A stretch of DNA of 64,000 bases from contig JAGKQI010000054.1 in NCBI GenBank assembly GCA_018806915.1, forward strand, positions 744,001 through 808,000, written 5' to 3'. Positions 22,244-34,509 of this stretch are shown here, piece by piece. How positions within the stretch are numbered: position 1 is the stretch's first letter; every line of letters begins with the position of its first letter. Under the pieces are notes generated by a model, which was not told where the DNA came from, searched no databases, and was given only the letters and a program-made list of their open reading frames with translations. A program made the translations under genes and the position numbers. The DNA comes from Phytophthora colocasiae. Lineage: Eukaryota > Oomycota > Peronosporomycetes > Peronosporales > Peronosporaceae.

Positions 22244-24423
22244 TTAGAACATGGTGTTCAGGGCAGCTTGCGTGGATCCAGAACTGGCGGACCTCGAAGA
22301 GCGCTCAGACCTTGCTGAAGTTTCTGGAACTTCACGATCCCAACTCCCAGACTTCTGAATGCCTCGTGATCGAGATGCTTCTGCAGCCTGGGATTCCTGA
22401 AGCATTTCTCGCCTCCTTGAAGATGACTTTGTACGCTTCTTCCTGGGCTTCTCGCGATTCAAGTCTGATCCCTGCGGGACGTCTTGATCTTCGGCATCCG
22501 GGTTCCTGTGGGAAATCTGGAAAGCGATTCCAGAATCCATCGGCGCAGCACTTCCAGATCCCCGTGCGGTCATCGCCATCGGCCTGAAGGCGGAGAATGG
22601 CATATGCGTTCCTGCACTTCTGCTCATCCCGAATCCAGAAGAATCCGAGGTGCTCTCTCTGGAAGTCCGAGTTTCGGAAGTCGCACTCGCCATTGACTCA
22701 CTTGATCCTCCGGAAGTCTCGAACATACTGGAGGTACGTGCCGAATTCGTCCTATCAGAAAGACTATGGTATGAAGACATGTGACTTCCGGATTCCAGAT
22801 CCGCTTCCAGATTCCGGACTAGCAAAGATGGCACAGACTGCAGGGATGAGGGCGACGGCGACGGGATTGACGACGGCGGTGGTCGAGGCATCACACGTTG
22901 CACTCGCTTCGGCCGGATTTCCTGATAGGTGGGTCCGCGAGGACTCCGAACCTTCCGGAATCCAGATGCCTTCAGTTGTCTAGTGAAGTCTCGTCCCAGC
23001 AGAGATACCTCGTAATCCGACATGAATACACCTTCACCCTGAAATTGGGCATCCGGATGTACTTGACAAAGTCGTTCCCTTCCAGTTGCCATCAGGATCC
23101 GGGCGTACCCCTGAGCTCGCGTCACTAGTTGTCTCCATCCGATTATCTCCACGACCAATAGCTGCAACATTTCCCCAACAACATGCCGAACCAGATCCGG
23201 ATGCACTTTGAAAACTCGCGTCCGGAACCATCCAGGCACCAAATTCACAAATCCAAATCCCGCTTCGAAAAGCATTGTCTGCAGGACTGCGATGCATTCA
23301 CGAGGCGAAAACTCCTTCGGCGGGATCATGGCACCCTGAAGATCTTGTGCCCTTCCAAATGACCGACGTTGAATCTGGAGTTCTGAAATCCAGGCGTCCG
23401 TCTGAGCCGGCATCAACATCCGGCGGTTCAGGTGTTTCGAAGTCATCAAGGCAGCCTGAATGAAACCTTCAGGATTCAGGTATAGTGGCGGCCAATCATA
23501 TCCGACATCAGGTGCAAAGCTCCTTTCGGAGTTGTCACGTTCCCAACGCCTCACTTGTTCAGCCACATATGCCTTCATCTGGATTCCGCTCATCTGGACT
23601 TCCAGCGTCCCCAGCGGTGCTTCCGGAAATTCTTCCATTCTGGAATCCGGAATACCAAACCTGGTAGCTTCTTGACGAGGCGCTTCTGGGGGCGCCGAGA
23701 GCGGCGGCTCAACAGGATACAATGTTGGCATCCGGATTTCCGAAATTACTGGCGAAGACATGTTGGTATCCTCAAGCACAGTTTCTTCCTGAACCGGCGA
23801 CAACGGGCGAGCTTCCTGCTTGACTCGTGGCGACTCTTCTCGAACATCAGGTTCGGCATCTGGATTCGCACCTTCCGGAGGAGAGTCCTGAACTCCATCC
23901 TCCGTAGGGTCTTCGATCTCGACAGCATCATCTCCCGACGCTTCTCTTCCAGAATCTTCAGCATCACTTCCGACGACCTCAGACTCCTCACCAGCCGTGA
24001 CCTCCTCCAGACCGGACGCGTTCTCGGCTTCCACATCCGGATCACCTTCCGATCCGGACTCTTCTGCATCCGAATCCGACATGGATCCAGATTCCTCCTG
24101 CTCAGGGTCGTCGTCTCCTTCCGAAATCTCTTCCGAATCACTTCCATCCAGACTTGCGTGGTGCGCTTCCTAAGGGAGGATTCAGATTCTTCTTCCAGAT
24201 GATCCGACGACTCCTTCGCCTCTTGGGCAGCCTTTCGCTTCGCAGCGTTGGCCTGACGAGCTTTCTTCATGATAGTATCCAAATCCTCATGCTCTTCAGG
24301 CTGCTGCCCCTTCAACCGACGCGACGATCTGGATGCCATTCCGCTTCCAGAATCCGCGTCTCCTCCTCTGCGTGCGCTTTCACTTCCAACCATCACAACT
24401 ACGATCAGAAAGTTAGTTAGCAC
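22244..24423 (-). pseudogene. Element B: ORF1, acidic N-terminal Gag-like protein of unknown function
   Basis: Two frames, 24423 to about 24165 and then to 22244, join with one frameshift. The first part is basic and carries KKARQANAAKRKAAQEAKE. The next 120 residues are very acidic (DSDAEESGSEGDPDVEAENA). A central region (ALMTSKHLNRRMLMPAQTDA, then QGAMIPPKEFSPRECIAVLQ) looks globular. The C-terminus is Ser-rich. No known domain is recognised. It ends in TAA at 22244-22246, and the Gag start follows 12 bases later in the same frame. Confidence 0.6.
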
Positions 24424-24477
24424 TCAGAACCCCTGAAACTAATCATAAAAATAACTCGGTAAAACCCTTTCGGTATC

Positions 24478-24497
24478 GAATCCGGGCACGCGCACCA
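24478..24497 (-). other. Primer binding site of element B (tRNA 3' end complement)
   Basis: Read on the plus strand, the bases look like the 3' end of a tRNA ending CACGCGCACCA, with GGG stem and CGAAT loop bases. The site lies two bases from the 5' LTR. It sets the direction of transcription as minus. Confidence 0.75.
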
Positions 24498-24499
24498 GC

Positions 24500-26098
24500 T
24501 GTGACGAGGTGGGTGAACACTTTCCGGACTTTCTGAAAGAAAAACCCGGTCGCCCAGAACGTATAGCTGGTGGCCAGTCCGATTCTGGAAGGAAACTTCC
24601 AGATGACACTTGAGAACTGGGGTCAGTCTCTACCTTCCGGGATCCAAATGGGTATCCGGAAGGCGGAGTTGGCGTGTGACCTTGTGGTTATCCTCCTTGG
24701 TGTCGTTTGTCTTCGAGTATCCGAAGGGTATCACCAGGTGAGTTACTTTCAGGTGTGATCAGATCCAAAGATCCAAAGTACCAAAAGTACTTCCAAATGC
24801 AGTTGGTTTTCTGGAAGGCAAAAGACTATTAGCAGAGTCCTCTTCCAACAGTTAACCAATACAATACAGAGAGTTAATATGCAAAACACGCAGCCGCTCT
24901 TATTCTTTGTGGCCCTCGAGCGGTGGGCACTCCCAATGCCAGTCGACGGGGTCTACTTCCGGAACACTGACTCAGTTCCGGGACCCTAACAAGCGCACCA
25001 CTTCCGGATAACCACTTGGTTTCCGGAAGACAATATCAAGATCAGGATATCCAGATGCCTGTATATCCAAATATCCAAAATCCAAATGCAATCTAGACTA
25101 GGAATCCAGATGCAAACGTCCAATCACACAGTAGTTAATTCAATACAGTTCCAAGGGGCCAACTACTAACAACCTCCCAAAACGCAGTTATAATATGAAA
25201 TGTGAATCCGGAATCCGGATTCCAACTGGAATATGAAATAGGAAGATCCCTTCCGGATGCGCCGCCGGATCACTTACCCAACTTGGTCTCGAACCTTTGG
25301 TGGAGAGTCCCGCGGCGATGTACGCAGTCGACGCGGCCGTACGCTGGCTCAACTAACTCGAAGCCCTCTGACAAGAGGCTGGTCCGCAGTGCTTTGCAGT
25401 ATCTTCCAGGAAAACCTTCCAGAAGACCACTTGCGCCCTTGGTGGCAAATTGAACTCTCTGTTATTTATATACAAGTCTTCTGCTAAAGATTCTGCTAAC
25501 ATCTTGTTTTCACTATAGGAAGCGCACACTCATCAGGAGGCGCGTGTCTCTGGCACGGAACCGAAGAATTCCGGCTGGTGCCGAACACATCCTGGTCGGT
25601 CGTCTTGGTCGGTCGGTCTTGACTTGGCTTGAGTATACTCCGAACCTCAATGTCCATACTGGGTACAAATCAGGCAGGGTCCGGACGCCCTTAATCATCT
25701 GGATTCCCGATCCTTGGAATCCGGAAGTCCTCAGTTCAGCACTGGAAGCATGTATCCGGAATACACTTGGTCTGTGTATGGGCGACTGGATTCTTGAGCC
25801 CTTAGCCCTGACTGGAATGGCATCCAGATTCCCGAAATCTGGATCTGGATTCCAAGTACGCACCAGGAATTCACTTGGGCACCACATGGTGGACTTGATT
25901 CCTGAATAGTGGAATCCGATCATGGTCAGGCATCCGGATTCTGGAAGTCCGGATTCCGGAAGTCCTAAAGCAATAAGGTGAAAATGTGCTCCACAGCTCA
26001 GTCCCAGGTACTCGATGCCTCAGCCAATCACCTCTCGACATATTGGGTGGCTCTGGGAGGCGGTGTCCAGATAGAAAATTTGAATCCACAGCTTCACA
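24500..26098 (-). repeat. LTR of element B, right copy (5' LTR)
   Basis: 1599 bp. It is followed directly by a truncated LTR of Gypsy A (26099), not by the expected Gypsy A interior. Confidence 0.9.
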
Positions 26099-26588
26099 TG
26101 TAGTCTAGTCAACCGCTCGTCCGCACTACCCGTTTAGTCGCCGTCCAGAGTCTCACTTGCACTCCGTTCGTCGAAGTCGTTCGTCACTCGTGCTCCACCC
26201 GGCAAGTTTTGGAGTATCGTCTCTCTCTCTCGAGCTCCACCTGGCCATTTTTGAAGTGCCCGTTGTGGCAACTCCGCGTTTCGTCGTCGTAGTACACTCG
26301 CTTGCGCCCCACTTGGCAAGTTTCGAAGTGAGGTCTCCGTCCAGCCGTTTCAATCGGCTACTTCGCTCTTCGCTCACTGCTTTAGCACCCTGCACACCCA
26401 TGAGCCAGCTGCTCTCCTGAGTCGCAGTTGTTCCAAGATCGCTCCACTTCGTGGACCGCTCGCACTTCAACGTCGTTCTCACGTCGATCTTCCTCATCGA
26501 ACCGTCGGTTTGCACGTCCAGCATCCACATCACGCCGCACGCCATTAACCGCCATCGACTCGTCCATCAAAAGGCTTGTCCTATTACA
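26099..26588 (-). repeat. Truncated LTR of Gypsy A (490 bp), first extra copy
   Basis: Matches 12461-12950 of the full LTR, with a few substitutions such as CCCGTTTAG in place of CCCGTCCAG. It begins exactly where LTR B ends; both parents share AGCTTCA at the joint. Bases 26589-26712 are then 124 bp of Gypsy A interior, as at 12951-13074. Confidence 0.88.
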
Positions 26589-26712
26589 CGCCTTCTCCAA
26601 CCTCAGAGTCTTCCACGACTCTGCCGGCCTGAAAGAGCTGCTCATGCTCTCGCAGTGAGACCCACATCCGTTCATCGTCAGCATCGTCCGGTTCGCTCGT
26701 TCGTTGCTCGGT

Positions 26713-28314
26713 TGTGACGAGGTGGGTGAACACTTTCCGGACTTTCTGAAAGAAAAACCCGGTCGCCCAGAACGTATAGCTGGTGGCCAGTCCGATTCTG
26801 GAAGGAAACTTCCAGATGACACTTGAGAACTGGGGTCAGTCTCTACCTTCCGGGATCCAAATGGGTATCCGGAAGGCGGAGTTGGCGTGTGACCTTGTGG
26901 TTATCCTCCTTGGTGTCGTTTGTCTTCGAGTATCCGAAGGGTATCACCAGGTGAGTTACTTTCAGGTGTGATCAGATCCAAAGATCCAAAGTACCAAAAG
27001 TACTTCCAAATGCAGTTGGTTTTCTGGAAGGCAAAAGACTATTAGCAGAGTCCTCTTCCAACAGTTAACCAATACAATACAGAGAGTTAATATGCAAAAC
27101 ACGCAGCCGCTCTTATTCTTTGTGGCCCTCGAGCGGTGGGCACTCCCAATGCCAGTCGACGGGGTCTACTTCCGGAACACTGACTCAGTTCCGGGACCCT
27201 AACAAGCGCACCACTTCCGGATAACCACTTGGTTTCCGGAAGACAATATCAAGATCAGGATATCCAGATGCCTGTATATCCAAATATCCAAAATCCAAAT
27301 GCAATCTAGACTAGGAATCCAGATGCAAACGTCCAATCACACAGTAGTTAATTCAATACAGTTCCAAGGGCCAACTACTAACAACCTCCCAAAACGCAGT
27401 TATAATATGAAATGTGAATCCGGAATCCGGATTCCAACTGGAATATGAAATAGGAAGATCCCTTCCGGATGCGCCGCCGGATCACTTACCCAACTTGGTC
27501 TCGAACCTTTGGTGGAGAGTCCCGCGGCGATGTACGCAGTCGACGCGGCCGTACGCTGGCTCAACTAACTCGAAGCCCTCTGACAAGAGGCTGGTCCGCA
27601 GTGCTTTGCAGTATCTTCCAGGAAAACCTTCCAGAAGACCACTTGCGCCCTTGGTGGCAAATTGAACTCTCTGTTATTTATATACAAGTCTTCTGCTAAA
27701 GATTCTGCTAACATCTTGTTTTCACTATAGGAAGCGCACACTCATCAGGAGGCGCGTGTCTCTGGCACGGAACCCCGAAGAATTCCGGCTGGTGCCGAAC
27801 ACATCCTGGTCGGTCGTCTTGGTCGGTCGGTCTTGACTTGGCTTGAGTATACTCCGAACCTCAATGTCCATACTGGGTACAAATCAGGCAGGGTCCGGAC
27901 GCCCTTAATCATCTGGATTCCCGATCCTTGGAATCCGGAAGTCCTCAGTTCAGCACTGGAAGCATGTATCCGGAATACACTTGGTCTGTGTATGGGCGAC
28001 TGGATTCTTGAGCCCTTAGCCCTGACTGGAATGGCATCCAGATTCCCGAAATCTGGATCTGGATTCCGGAAGTACGCACCAGGAATTCACTTGGGCACCA
28101 CATGGTGGACTTGATTCCTGAATAGTGGAATCCGATCATGGTCGGGCATCCGGATTCTGGAAGTCCGGATTCCGGAAGTCCTAAAGCAATAAGGTGAAAA
28201 TGTGCTCCACAGCTCAGTCCCAGGTACTCGATGCCTCAGCCAATCACCTCTCGACATATTGGGTGGCTCTGGGAGGCGGTGTCCAGATAGAAAATTTGAA
28301 TCCACAGCTTCACA
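26713..28314 (-). repeat. Solo LTR of element B
   Basis: 1602 bp, the third LTR B, without interior. Together with 26099-26712 it forms a 2.2-kb tandem repeat of the A/B junction (period 2213 bp against 24500). Confidence 0.9.
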
Positions 28315-28804
28315 TGTAGTCTAGTCAACCGCTCGTCCGCACTACCCGTTTAGTCGCCGTCCAGAGTCTCACTTGCACTCCGTTCGTCGAAGTCGTTCGT
28401 CACTCGTGCTCCACCCGGCAAGTTTTGGAGTATCGTCTCTCTCTCTCGAGCTCCACCTGGCCATTTTTGAAGTGCCCGTTGTGGCAACTCCGCGTTTCGT
28501 CGTCGTAGTACACTCGCTTGCGCCCCACTTGGCAAGTTTCGAAGTGAGGTCTCCGTCCAGCCGTTTCAATCGGCTACTTCGCTCTTCGCTCACTGCTTTA
28601 GCACCCTGCACACCCATGAGCCAGCTGCTCTCCTGAGTCGCAGTTGTTCCAAGATCGCTCCACTTCGTGGACCGCTCGCACTTCAACGTCGTTCTCACGT
28701 CGATCTTCCTCATCGAACCGTCGGTTTGCACGTCCAGCATCCACATCACGCCGCACGCCATTAACCGCCATCGACTCTTCCATCAAAAGGCTTGTCCTAT
28801 TACA
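28315..28804 (-). repeat. Truncated LTR of Gypsy A (490 bp), second extra copy
   Basis: Same breakpoint and same substitutions as the copy at 26099. It serves as the 3' LTR remnant directly beside the intact Gypsy A coding interior. Confidence 0.88.
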
Positions 28805-31800
28805 CGCCTTCTCCAACCTCAGAGTCTTCCACGACTCTGCCGGCCTGAAAGAGCTGCTCATACTCTCGCAGTGAGACCCACATCCGTTCATCGTTGGCAT
28901 CGTCCGGTTCGCTCGTTTGTTGCTCGGTTGCTCCCCGTATTGGTCGCAGCTCCACCTCCAAGACGTATTGTCCCGCCGCATTTCTTCGTCTCCTACGTCG
29001 CAATTCCACCATCGGTCTACATTGCTGTTCACATTCCTTCCCACTCGTAGTTGCTCGTTGCATTCGTATTCCAGGTCTTCTCGCCGTTGCTGCGTTAAAT
29101 GGAGCCGTCGCTGCTCCCACAATCTCTCCTGTCGTTTCTGCATCCGGCGTCCGTTCGACCGTGCCTTCATCAACCAGCTCGTCCAAAATGTCGTCCGCTG
29201 CTTTCTGCAAATACTCAACAGGATAGTGATATGCCACCAAAAATGACACATGCGCTATTATCAGCTCGCCTTCATCGTTCTGATCTTCTCTCTGCAGCAG
29301 AAAGTTATCGAAACCCGCCGGTTCCAACACTCTCAACGGTCCAATCCAATTGTGCACAAACTTCGAAGCCTCAGCTCCTCGTGGAGGTCGATACATCCAG
29401 ACTTTGTCACCACTTACAAAGGTCTGTCGTTTTCTCGTTCTCCGATTGTAGTATTTTGCCTGTCGCCTTTGTTCCCGTTCGCGAGCTTCGTCCGCACAAT
29501 CAACACTGTCCTTTAGTGCCGTCACTAGTTTTCGATGGTACTCAGTCAAGTCTCCAGTCTCGGTCACATGCGTAGCTCGTAGTAACTCGTTCGGCGTCCG
29601 TAGCTTACGTCCCATCATAAGTTCATTGGGAGATAGCGCGACTGTCGAATGTCTTCTGGAATTGTAGGAATACACTGCAAAGTCCACCCAATTGTCCCAG
29701 TCACACTGCTTCTCATCACTCATGTACGTTGCCACACAGTCTTTCCACGTACGATGAAATCGTTCAACTAACCCGATCATTTGTGGTCGATATGGTACAG
29801 GATTCTTCTGCTGCGCCTGTAACAAGTACATCAACTCGTCGATCACTTTGCCAGTCAACCCCGGTGCTCCGTCCGTCAGCAATTCACGAAATGGTCCGAA
29901 TTTCAACACGATGTTCTTCATCAAGAGCGCTGCCACATTCTCAGCTTCGTGCGACTCTACCGTAGTTGCCACCGCGTATCGCGTCACGTACTCAACGGCT
30001 GCGATCACATATCGTTGTCCGTTTTCTCCAACAGGTAGCGGCCCCGCCACATCTAACGCCCAACGATCTCCAACATTTCCACCTCTCAAACTTCTTAGTG
30101 GCGGTATCACATCTCGCGGCCTCGCTTTACGACTTCCACAATCTTGGCATCCACGCACCCAACGTCGTACTTCTCTCGCTAGGTTCGGCCACCAATAAAT
30201 CTGTGCAACTCGCGCTTGTGTATGTGTTGTCCGTAGATGTCCAGCCCAAATCGAATCATGGCACTCTTTAAATGCCAACGCCCACAGTACAGGTGGTAAA
30301 ATCACGCGTATTCCATCCGGCGTTTCAATCACAGCCAACCCGTAACTTGTCGTGACATGCATGTTCCTGTACTCGCCTTCCTTGATCAATTTTTGCACCT
30401 TTTTGCTCTTCATTTGCGCATCCGTGATCTCTTCGTCTGTCAATTGCAATGTGTCGCCGTGTTCTCTTCGCTGCCGCCGTTCTTCCGCACTACGTTCCGA
30501 AAGCTGGTATCGCTGGCTCTGTGACATCGGTACTCGGTGCTGCTCATCACCCGGTCCTCTTATCAGCTCATGGCCATCCACCGCTCGCTCTCCCGTGGTT
30601 CGTGTCTATCCCGCTGGTCGCCCAACATTGCTCCTTTCGTTCGCTGGCTTCTGTTTGTTCACGGCACTCACGATCCGTCGTTCAGGCTCGTCATCAGCGT
30701 CGTCATCGACATCGTTGTCGGCGTCGCCCTCGGCACTGTCATCGGCGTCGTCATCATACACTAACTGCACCTCCCGCGACTCGCTGGTTGTTCGTTTTAG
30801 CGCTTCACGTCGTGATAATGGTTTCTTCTTCGGCAGTGTCTTTGCCGTAGTATTATCTCGCCGTCTAGTGTCCATCGTATTCGTTTTGTGTCGTCCACTA
30901 GCCGTCCGTCGATCACGACTCGTAGCATTAGGGCGTCGTACTGCATTCACATTCCTCTTCACCACAGGCACACCCGTCGTCGCATTTGTTCGCACCTCTG
31001 TCGCGCTGCACGCCTTCTCCAGACTCGAATCATCGACTCCACCAGGTTCTCCGTGATCAGCATCTCGTTCGTTATCGTAATTACAAAGTGCCGTTTGTTG
31101 AACATCACTGACATCGTTCCCTTTTTGCATTGCAGCTTGTTCTTTCGTTGGTTTAGTGCGCGTTCGTTCATCGGCAGGATCACCATCGCCCAAGTTCCTT
31201 TCTGAGTCTCGCCCACGTGGCGTATCGCCATGGTCCTTGCCGTCATCCGCCACAGTTCCGCCAGTCGTAGCCGTAATAGACACCGCACTCAATCTCGATG
31301 CCCTTCTTCTTTTCTTTCGTCTTCGGCCAGCCGCCGCCTTTACCTTATTCACCACCGGTGCTCTCGACAGTGCATCCGCAACTACGTTTGTGTTTCCAGG
31401 TCTGTATTTCACGCCAAAGTCGTACTCCTGCAACGTCAACGCCCATCGGTGCAATTTACCGGTCAAGTTGGTGCTGGTCATCAACCACTTCAAAGCCGCG
31501 TGATCAGTGACTATCACGAATCTCCGTCCATACAGGTAAGGTCAAAACAATTTTATCGCCCACACCACTGCCAGACATTCCAACTCCGTAATTCCGTACT
31601 TTGTTTCAGCTTCGTTGTTGACTTTGCTCGCATACGCCACAGGCCTCCAGCCATCGCCATCGTTCTGCATCAGACTCGCGCCCAAGCCTATCGTACTCGC
31701 ATCAGTAAATAGTCGAAACGGAAGTCGGAAATCAGGGTAGCGTAACACCGGTTTTGTAGTGAGCACTCGTTTTACCTCGTCGAATGCAGCGTCTTGCGCT

Positions 31801-33989
31801 GGCCCCCAGTCCCAATGCACGTTCTTCCTCAACAGCTTCGTTAGTGGCTCCATCATCGATCCGAACCCCTTCACGAATTTTCGGTAGTATCCAGCCAAGT
31901 GCACGAACCGCTTCACTTCCGCCGCGTCCGTCGGTTTCGGGAATTCTCGTACAGCGTTCACCAGCCGATCCAGTGGTCGCACACCTTCCTTACTAAGTTC
32001 ATGCCCGAGATACTCCATCGTCTCCGTTGCAAATACACATTTCTTCAGCTTCAATGTCAGACCAGCACTGGACAACCGTTCCAGCACACACGCCAACTCC
32101 AGAATGTGTCGTTCGATTCCGCCTCTAGTGTACATATCACGATGTCATCTAGATAGACCAAGCACGTAGGCCAGGTTAATCCACGTAATACACTGTTCAT
32201 CATTCGTTGAAATGTCGATGGTGCGTTCATCAGTCCAAATGGCATCCTCGTGAACTGGTACAAACCCTGCTTCGTAGTAAAGGCCGTCTTCGCTTTGTCA
32301 TTTAACGCCATTAGAATTTGCCAATAACCCGCTTTCAAATCAAGAGTAGTGAACAACAGTGAACCACCCAAAGATTCCAAAGTTTCATTGATTCGTGGTA
32401 GCGGATATACATCTTTCCGAGTGATCTTGTTTAGTGCTCTGTAGTCTACACAGAATCGTACTTCGCCATCTTTTTTCCGTACTAGGACCACAGGAAACCC
32501 CCACGCTCCGTTGCCTTCTTCGATCACACCCGCAGCTAGCATCTTCTTCACGTTTTCTCCAATAATGGCATCTTCCGTTTGAGCTTGACGTCTTCTCTTC
32601 ATCATGATCGGTGCCGCGTTGCCGGTATCAATGTGATGCTCAACAGGTAGCGCTGTGGCAGGTGGACAGTCATCTTTGTTCGTCAATAGCTCCGGATAAG
32701 CTCGCAATAGGATCAGCTCGCGACTCTCTGTGTCCTGCACTCCAGTCACCACTTCATTCTCGTTGTCCAGTGGCTTGCTGTCACTCATCTCATTCAACCA
32801 TTGTTTCAATCGATCTCGCTGCAACGCACCATTCATTTCTAGAATCTCAACATTTTCATCCAGAGGTATCCACGTGCCGAGATCTTTCTTCGATGGTAGC
32901 TTCACTCTTCCAATCGCGGGGTTCACCATTGGCACCCATGCTTTGCCGTTCTGCACCGTCGTCACCGTGGCGCTCAACATCACTGCACCCGTTCGTCTAC
33001 TCGGTACAAATATGCCAACCTCGCCATCGGGAGCTGCTACAGCTACTTCCACCGAAGTCACTACTCTGCCCTGCAATTGTGTCCGTTAGTCATCATCACT
33101 GCTGCCACTCGAGCGCCATTCGCGTTGTCTGTAGTGCCTGTCGTAGTGTGAAACGGTATGATCACCTTCCGATCATCGTCTCGATAGCTCAACTCGTTTC
33201 GTTCAAAGTCCATGTTAGCACCGTGTTGTCGTAGGAAGTCAACGCCCAACAGAAAGTCACTCGTACAGCCATCCACAATACATGCGTCCGCATATACCGT
33301 CTCACCGAACACAGTCTTGAATTGAAACCTCCACATGCCAACCACATCCAACAAGAAGCCACCTATTCCTTCAACGTAGTCGATAGGCGCATCTCCTTCT
33401 ATTCGATCACCATGTTTCATCCAGTCAGTTTCAGCAATTGTGTAGCGCGCACAACTGTCCAGTTTGATTCCATGCCAGATATTGTTCACCAACACCTTTG
33501 CCGTAGGTAAACCGTCCTCAGAGCTCACCGTTGCCTCGTCACTATTGTCACTGGTCAGCGATCGACTAACATCTCCTCGTATACGCTTCACCAACTTCAC
33601 TGGCACTGGTTTCGAACGGTCGTCATCTTCATTTGTTCTTGGTTCCGCTTTACGTCGCCCTCGTCGTTTGTTCAACGCTTGCAGACCATCGACTGCGCCT
33701 TTAATTCGGTACAATCGCACTTCTAGGTCAATGCGAGTCCGTTCGGCTTTTGCTTGCTCTTCTAATTTTCGTTCGTCCCGTAGCTTCGCTTGTCGTCGCT
33801 GTCGGGCGTCTTTTCGTGCTGCACGCCGCATCAACCGTCGCTGCGCAGTTAGTCGTCGTCGTGGTACCGTCTTCTCGTCAGATTGATGTGCAGTAATCTT
33901 CGCGCCTTCTCCAGTTTCGAGCGTTCCGTTCTCCTGTGGACCTGTTGTTATCGTTCGTGTCTTCGTCTGGTCATCAAGCGCCACAGCGC

Positions 33990-34051
33990 ACTCGACGTTC
34001 GCTGGTACGCTTGCCTGTTCACTCGACGTTCGCTGGTACGCTTGCCTGTTC
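33990..34051 (-). repeat. 31-bp tandem duplication in the Gypsy A protease-proximal region
   Basis: ACTCGACGTTCGCTGGTACG (first 20 bases) starts at 33990 and again at 34021. Because 31 is not a multiple of three, it shifts Pol from one frame to the next, exactly as observed. Confidence 0.85.
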
Positions 34052-34509
34052 ACTCGGTTCAAGGGCGCCGTCCGGTCGATCGTGGCTTGGTCGCTCCTGT
34101 TCATCGTGGACACCGTCACTTTGATCACTCGTATATTTCTTCGTTGCCGTTTCGCCGTTCCATTGACTCGGTGCGTTCGTTTCTCGCCGAATCACGGCCA
34201 TAGCGTTACTCCCCGGCTCATCTTTCGTCGTTTCTCGTGTAGCTTCATTCACTTGGGTCATCAAACGCGTCGCCTTTGCCATGCCAGGTCGCACAGTTGC
34301 CACGTAGATTGCTGCTCGTTCATCATCACGTTCTTCTTCATTCCGTCTCATTCCAGCAATTACTGCGTTCACTCGAGCCACCGCGTGTGTTTGGAGTTCC
34401 GCCATCGTCGTAGGTCGCTCTGATGCCGGGTTTCCATCAACGTCGCTTCGGTCTCCATTCGCAGTCCGTCGGGGAGTCACATGCACATTCGGACGTCGTA
34501 TTCCCCGTA

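Larger units (their letters stand above)
13075..26098 (-). mobile_element. LTR element B: Gag, protease and chromodomain, no RT/IN, plus antisense ORF
   Basis: LTRs 13075-14678 (1604 bp) and 24500-26098 (1599 bp) start TGTGACGAGG and end AGCTTCACA, giving TGTGA/TCACA termini. Two bases inside the right LTR, the plus strand reads ATCCGGGCACGCGCACCA (ending at 24497). This has the layout of a tRNA 3' end (T-loop CGAAT, stem, acceptor, CCA), so it is a primer binding site that makes the right LTR the 5' LTR. Minus-strand coding gives an acidic ORF1, Gag with zinc knuckles, an aspartic protease and a chromodomain. No RT, RNase H or integrase motif is visible in the 9.8-kb interior. A plus-strand ORF fills the 3' third. 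It must rely on enzymes from elsewhere; the copy itself is damaged. Confidence 0.82.

Noticed and set aside
28894..31712. Plus-strand ORFs across Gypsy A
   Set aside because: They lie opposite integrase and RNase H motifs on the minus strand and show low-complexity Ser/Arg/His content.
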